A DNA stretch of 13,854 bases from Dysgonamonadaceae bacterium. Lineage in GTDB: Bacteria > Bacteroidota > Bacteroidia > Bacteroidales > Azobacteroidaceae. The position numbers and the translations under genes are program-made. This document shows, in pieces, positions 7,416-13,854 of this stretch (the first letter of the stretch is position 1; every line of letters begins with the position of its first letter). The notes below the pieces were generated by a model, which saw only the letters and a program-made list of their open reading frames with translations, was not told the origin of the DNA and made no database searches. The stretch covers positions 1 through 13,854 of the forward strand of contig JAITAH010000305.1 in NCBI GenBank assembly GCA_031284225.1. The letters run 5' to 3'.

Positions 7416-7499
7416 TTTATCTTACTTTTTGACTTTAAATACTCAACTTATACCGAATCATTTTCCGAACGCGTTATGTAAAAGAGCAGATATCATTCA
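7416..7499. other. Spacer between cbpM and the restriction endonuclease gene
   Basis: This gap of 84 bases should hold the end of the secA-cbpA-cbpM transcript and any promoter of the restriction-modification pair, all read on the - strand. I found no convincing TTTG/TAnnTTTG pair and no stable hairpin with a T run, so read-through from cbpM into the endonuclease gene is possible. It marks the right edge of the AT-rich segment. Confidence 0.4.
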
Positions 7500-7787
7500 T
7501 TATTCCAAAATCTGTAACCGATGGCGCAATTCCCGTATTTCGTCCTGTAACGCTTGCATTCGTTGGAGCAAATGACGAATGGCGTCGATGCCTTCCATGT
7601 TGATGGATAAATCGTAATACATGCGGGCGTAACGTTCCAACTCGGATAACTCGTCGGAAAGCAGGCACCGTTCGTTTTCAATTTCCTGTGTGTGAATCAA
7701 TCCGTTTTCTTCCAGCAAAGCAATAAATTGCGGGTCGATCTGCGAATATTGGATGTATTCTTTGACGATGATATATTCTGTGTCCAT
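7500..7787 (-). CDS. cbpM: Chaperone modulator CbpM-like, MerR-type helix-turn-helix protein
   Basis: In E. coli CbpM binds the J-domain of CbpA and inhibits its co-chaperone and DNA-binding activities. This 95-residue product has the size and shape of that family. An N-terminal segment with IVKEYIQYSQIDPQFIALLEENG-like spacing, here split as YIIVKEYIQYSQIDPQ (about 5-20) and FIALLEENGLI (21-31), resembles a degenerate MerR-like helix-turn-helix. A C-terminal amphipathic helix (about 70-95, LQRMQALQDEIRELRHRLQ) looks coiled-coil forming. It starts 9 bases after the cbpA stop on the same strand, the arrangement expected of a cbpA-cbpM pair. Sequence alone does not show whether it regulates CbpA, DNA or both. 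Confidence 0.78.
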   Translation of the reverse strand: MDTEYIIVKEYIQYSQIDPQFIALLEENGLIHTQEIENERCLLSDELSELERYARMYYDLSINMEGIDAIRHLLQRMQALQDEIRELRHRLQILE

Positions 7788-7796
7788 GGCGCCGGT

Positions 7797-8693
7797 TTAT
7801 TTAGATTGTTGAATTTCCTGAAATAATTGCCGTTGTTTTTCCGTAAGATGAGTCGGAATCTGTACCTGATAGCTTACGATTAAATCGCCGAATTGCCCGT
7901 CTTTTTTATAAATGGGGAACCCTTTGCCTTTCAAACGCGCCTTGTCGTTGGGTTGTGTACCCGCAGGCACTTTCATTTTTACTTGTCCGTCCAAGGTCTG
8001 AATCAGGAGTTCGCCGCCCAAAACCGCCGTGCATAAATCGACGTTTACATGAATAAACAAGTCATTTCCCTGTCGTTTGAAAACCGGGTCCGGTTGAATG
8101 ATAAATGTAAGATACAAATCGCCGGCCGGCGCGCCGTTCGCTCCCGGTCCTCCCTGTCCTTTGAGCTTGATTTGCTGTTCGTGAGCCACGCCGGCCGGCA
8201 CTGTGATGCGCAACTTTTTCCCATTGACTTCGATGGTTTGCTGATGGGTTTGTGCCGCTTCCCGCAAAAGGAGGCGCACTTCTCCGGAATAATCCTGCCC
8301 TTTGAAGGCGGACGTGCGATTTCCGGCGTGTCGTCCGCCACCGAACAGGTTTTCAAAAAAATCGGAATAACCGCCACCGAATCCGCCGAAATCCTGATAC
8401 GTATCGTTTCCGCCGCCACTGCCGGAATTGCCGTTTTGTTGCCTGCGAGCCTGTTCAAATTGATCGGCTTGTTTCCAGTTTTCGCCGTATTCGTCGTATT
8501 TTTTGCGTTTTTCGGAGTCGCTCAATACTTCGTTGGCCTCATTGATTTCCTGAAATTTCTGATGTGCGGACGAATCATTGGGATTGAGGTCGGGGTGGTA
8601 TTTCCTCGCCAGTTTGCGGAAGGCTTTCTTCACCTCTTCGGCTGTCGCCGTTTTACCGATACCCAATGTTTTGTAATAATCGATGTATGCCAT
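7797..8693 (-). CDS. cbpA: CbpA-type DnaJ-family co-chaperone (curved DNA-binding protein)
   Basis: This J-domain protein would stimulate the ATPase of DnaK and deliver clients; CbpA homologues also bind curved DNA. The 298-residue product has an N-terminal J-domain (about 4-70) with the HPD signature at 33-35, a Gly/Phe-rich linker (about 85-140, including GGFGGGY), and two C-terminal substrate-binding beta domains (about 140-290). The CxxCxGxG zinc repeats of true DnaJ are absent, which together with the neighbouring cbpM supports a CbpA (class B) assignment. It starts 74 bases after secA on the same strand. No clear promoter is visible in the gap, so transcription from the secA side is plausible. 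Confidence 0.92.
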   Translation of the reverse strand: MAYIDYYKTLGIGKTATAEEVKKAFRKLARKYHPDLNPNDSSAHQKFQEINEANEVLSDSEKRKKYDEYGENWKQADQFEQARRQQNGNSGSGGGNDTYQDFGGFGGGYSDFFENLFGGGRHAGNRTSAFKGQDYSGEVRLLLREAAQTHQQTIEVNGKKLRITVPAGVAHEQQIKLKGQGGPGANGAPAGDLYLTFIIQPDPVFKRQGNDLFIHVNVDLCTAVLGGELLIQTLDGQVKMKVPAGTQPNDKARLKGKGFPIYKKDGQFGDLIVSYQVQIPTHLTEKQRQLFQEIQQSK

Positions 8694-8767
8694 GATACAT
8701 TTGGTCTTTTTTCGCGTTCAAATAAATCGCCTTTTCCGGATAAAATACCGGTTGCGGGGCAGGAAGG

Positions 8768-12076
<3,309 letters not shown>

Positions 12077-12103
12077 GATAATTATGTTTTTTTTGTTTTT
12101 TAC

Positions 12104-13687
12104 TTATTGGATAATCTCAGGTAGCGGTAAATCTTTGCAGGCATTGGGCGGCCGGATACGCAAAATGTGTGAAACGGTTGGGGCAATCTCGGTCGCTTTC
12201 ACTTTCCGGCGAATGTGTTCTTTGGGGATGTATTCGCCGAAAATAAAGAGCGGCGCGAGGATGGCATTGTTCCGAACAGGCTCTTTTTTCGTTGTATGCT
12301 CGTTGATTACTATCCATCCGGGTTGCAATTCGATAAGAATATCTCCGCTGATGGCTTTGTTCATGCCCCGGCGGAAAGCGGCGGCGCGTCCCATGTCGTT
12401 CACCAACCATTGAGCGGCAGTAGTTACATCCTGAACGCCACTGAATTGGGATACAAATTCGGCGGCGCGTTGTACCAATTCCGACCAGTTGATCTGTTTG
12501 TCTTCCGCTAATTTCTTGTTGAGGAAAATTTGCCGGTCATAATAAGCGGTAACCCAGTTTTCTTGACCGTAAATAGCCATTAGATACATATTCAGAAGGG
12601 CGGTACAGCGATTGGGATAAAATTCGCCGGCCGGTTGAAACCCTTGCGGTAAGCGGTTGAGCATGTCGTAATAACCGGTCGATGTGAGTACAATGAGCGT
12701 ATGTTTCAGGCCAACCCGGCGGTCGATATTGTCGAGCAGCCGTTCCAATTCTTTATCTAAGCGGGAATAAATGTCTTGAATTTCGTAGCTGAATTCTTCC
12801 GATTCGGCGCCGAATTTGTAGTTTCCCGCATAATAAGCGATTGTCAATAAATCGGTACAGGAACGGTTGCCGAATCCGGCATTTTCGAGAAAAAGCGCCG
12901 CCAGATTGGTTACTTCTTCATTGATGAGGGGTGTTTGCTTGATTTTGATAAACCGCTCCAGATCGGTTTTCGGAAATTTATAGGAAAAAGCTTCCTTGCG
13001 GTTGGAGTAGGGCAGTCCGGCATAATACGAGTAGGATTGATACCACTGTTTATCGGAAAAATTACCGATCGCATCCGTAGCGTTGTAGCGTTCCACATAC
13101 GAAGGGGCGTCTTTATAATACGTGCTGGTAGCCCATTTGCCATTGTAATCGTCCAGCCAAAAAGCGCCGTTGGCATACTGTCCGCCGGAGAGGATGGCTT
13201 CGGCGGCGTTGGGGGCAATGGCATACGCCAAGCTTTGTCCGTTGGAAGCAATTTTCAATTCATCGCCGATGGTCGAAGACAGCAAAGATCGGGGCGAAAA
13301 ACGATCGGAAGTGTAATTCCCCATGTAATTGTCGTCGGCTACAATAGCAATTTCCCGGTGTTTCGATACATCGTATTTGAAATTCCCCGTTATGCCATTG
13401 TAATAAGGATATGTGCCGGTGTAAATAGAAGCGATTGAGGAAGCTTCGCTCAGGTTCGGGAATCCGTAATCGACCGAATAATACGCCAAACCGCCATTCA
13501 TTAATCGTTTGAAACCCTTTTCGCCGAACGTGGAGCTGAAATATTGCAGATAATCGCCCCGCAATTGGTCGATGACAATACTAACGACTAATCGAGGCGT
13601 TTCAACCACTTGCTGAGCTCGCAAGCTAAATGAATAGGCCAGCAAAAAGGGAATAAAATATTTTATATTTTTATGATAATCAGACAT
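12104..13687 (-). CDS. Secreted alkaline-phosphatase-superfamily protein, probably catalytically degenerate
   Basis: The fold assignment rests on an N-terminal signature VVSIVIDQLRGDY (D40), FPNLSEASSIASIYTGTYP (76-94), GITGN (98-102) and a C-terminal ATEIAPTVSHIL block, all spaced as in the PafA/nucleotide pyrophosphatase family. A signal peptide is likely (about 1-25, hydrophobic FIPFLLAYSFSL then A-Q), so it acts in the periplasm or at the surface. The 527-residue length is normal. However, key active-site residues appear lost: the D-x-x-x-H metal pair is Y285 and N289, the LTADHG motif reads LTSTGY (334-339), the K-D-R motif is replaced (about 157-163), and the last metal-binding histidine before the PLFIFG block is missing. 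D40, N102 and a possible nucleophile S80 remain. It is probably a pseudoenzyme with a binding or structural role. It abuts the upstream gene as TAA-ATG and precedes secA by 27 bases. Confidence 0.85.
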   Translation of the reverse strand: MSDYHKNIKYFIPFLLAYSFSLRAQQVVETPRLVVSIVIDQLRGDYLQYFSSTFGEKGFKRLMNGGLAYYSVDYGFPNLSEASSIASIYTGTYPYYNGITGNFKYDVSKHREIAIVADDNYMGNYTSDRFSPRSLLSSTIGDELKIASNGQSLAYAIAPNAAEAILSGGQYANGAFWLDDYNGKWATSTYYKDAPSYVERYNATDAIGNFSDKQWYQSYSYYAGLPYSNRKEAFSYKFPKTDLERFIKIKQTPLINEEVTNLAALFLENAGFGNRSCTDLLTIAYYAGNYKFGAESEEFSYEIQDIYSRLDKELERLLDNIDRRVGLKHTLIVLTSTGYYDMLNRLPQGFQPAGEFYPNRCTALLNMYLMAIYGQENWVTAYYDRQIFLNKKLAEDKQINWSELVQRAAEFVSQFSGVQDVTTAAQWLVNDMGRAAAFRRGMNKAISGDILIELQPGWIVINEHTTKKEPVRNNAILAPLFIFGEYIPKEHIRRKVKATEIAPTVSHILRIRPPNACKDLPLPEIIQ

Positions 13688-13852
13688 TTATATTCGATGA
13701 CGTTTTCGATTTATTAAAATCCAATTTCCCGATGCCAATGCCAAACAGAGGATAAACGGAATATCGGCCGGATGAAATGTTTGAGGCATCCAATGTCCTC
13801 CCAACAATAACCCGCACAAAAGTACAAAATTACCGGCATGATACCAAAACAG
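13688..13852 (-). CDS. C-terminal fragment of a small membrane protein gene (cut by window edge)
   Basis: On the - strand one frame is open from the window edge for 54 codons to a TAA at 13690-13688, directly before the ATG of the phosphatase-like gene. The visible part starts LFWYHAGN and contains two hydrophobic stretches, roughly FVLLCGLLLGG and IPFILCLALASGN, followed by a basic tail ending NRKRHRI. This looks like the last two membrane helices of an inner-membrane protein with a cytoplasmic positively charged end. The zero-base junction suggests an operon with the next gene. I do not recognise the family, and the N-terminus is outside the window. Confidence 0.6.
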   Translation of the reverse strand: MFWYHAGNFVLLCGLLLGGHWMPQTFHPADIPFILCLALASGNWILINRKRHRI

Positions 13853-13854
13853 GA

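Noticed and set aside
4505..7499. A novel multi-gene defence system (BREX-, DISARM- or Type I-like)
   Set aside because: Only an endonuclease and a methyltransferase are present. No helicase, specificity subunit, phosphatase-like PglZ or other effector gene accompanies them, so an ordinary Type II system explains the locus.
7416..7499. Promoter of the restriction-modification operon
   Set aside because: The best candidate on the - strand (TAAGTTGA near the middle of the gap) misses key positions of TAnnTTTG and lacks a correctly spaced TTTG box.
8694..8767. CCGG...CCGG hairpin after secA as a terminator
   Set aside because: The stem is only 4 bp around an AT-rich loop and is not followed by a proper T run on the - strand; it is too weak to call.
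13688..13854. A second open frame of about 46 codons on the - strand at the window edge
   Set aside because: It stops inside the region and its product lacks the clear membrane-helix pattern of the frame that ends exactly at the next start codon.

Overview
The window looks like a chromosomal segment from a Bacteroidota bacterium, most likely order Bacteroidales. The evidence is the SecA of about 1,100 residues with a C-terminal zinc motif, the pairing of dnaN with a DnaQ-type exonuclease gene, Bacteroidales-like AhpC/AhpF, gene starts without Shine-Dalgarno sequences, and two good matches to the Bacteroidetes promoter (TTTG, about 20 bases, TAnnTTTG). Most of the window reads as core genome of moderate GC. 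One clearly AT-richer segment looks foreign.

Layout. Positions 1-61 are the 3' end of a 5S rRNA gene on the + strand, followed by a strong hairpin terminator that ends an rRNA operon. The peroxide-defence pair ahpC (2398 to 1832) and ahpF (1702 to 152) lies on the - strand and converges on that terminator. A regulatory region of 214 bases (2399-2612) separates ahpC from the divergent + strand operon dnaN (sliding clamp) plus a DEDDh 3'-5' exonuclease gene; those two overlap by 4 bases. Next comes an AT-rich island with a Type II restriction-modification system on the - strand: endonuclease 7415 to 6312, then a gamma-class adenine methyltransferase 6310 to 4736, one base apart. To its right is a - strand run: the tail of a small membrane protein gene, a secreted alkaline-phosphatase-superfamily protein, secA, a cbpA-type J-domain co-chaperone and its small partner cbpM.

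How the genes relate. AhpC reduces peroxides and AhpF recharges it with NADH; a nested dyad just upstream of the ahpC promoter is a good candidate operator for an OxyR-like activator. DnaN and the exonuclease would act in DNA synthesis and proofreading or repair. SecA drives protein export, and CbpA/CbpM would tune DnaK-type chaperone action. The restriction-modification pair is a self-contained defence module sitting between two housekeeping blocks.

The most interesting points are: (1) the phosphatase-fold protein beside secA has lost nearly all of the metal ligands and substrate residues of the PafA/NPP family and is probably a pseudoenzyme; (2) the restriction-modification island, whose endonuclease shows E-V-R where the usual catalytic motif has (D/E)-x-K; (3) the nested dyad at the ahpC promoter; (4) a palindrome carrying a TCATTGCGAG core between ahpC and ahpF. 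I found no convincing wholly new multi-gene system.
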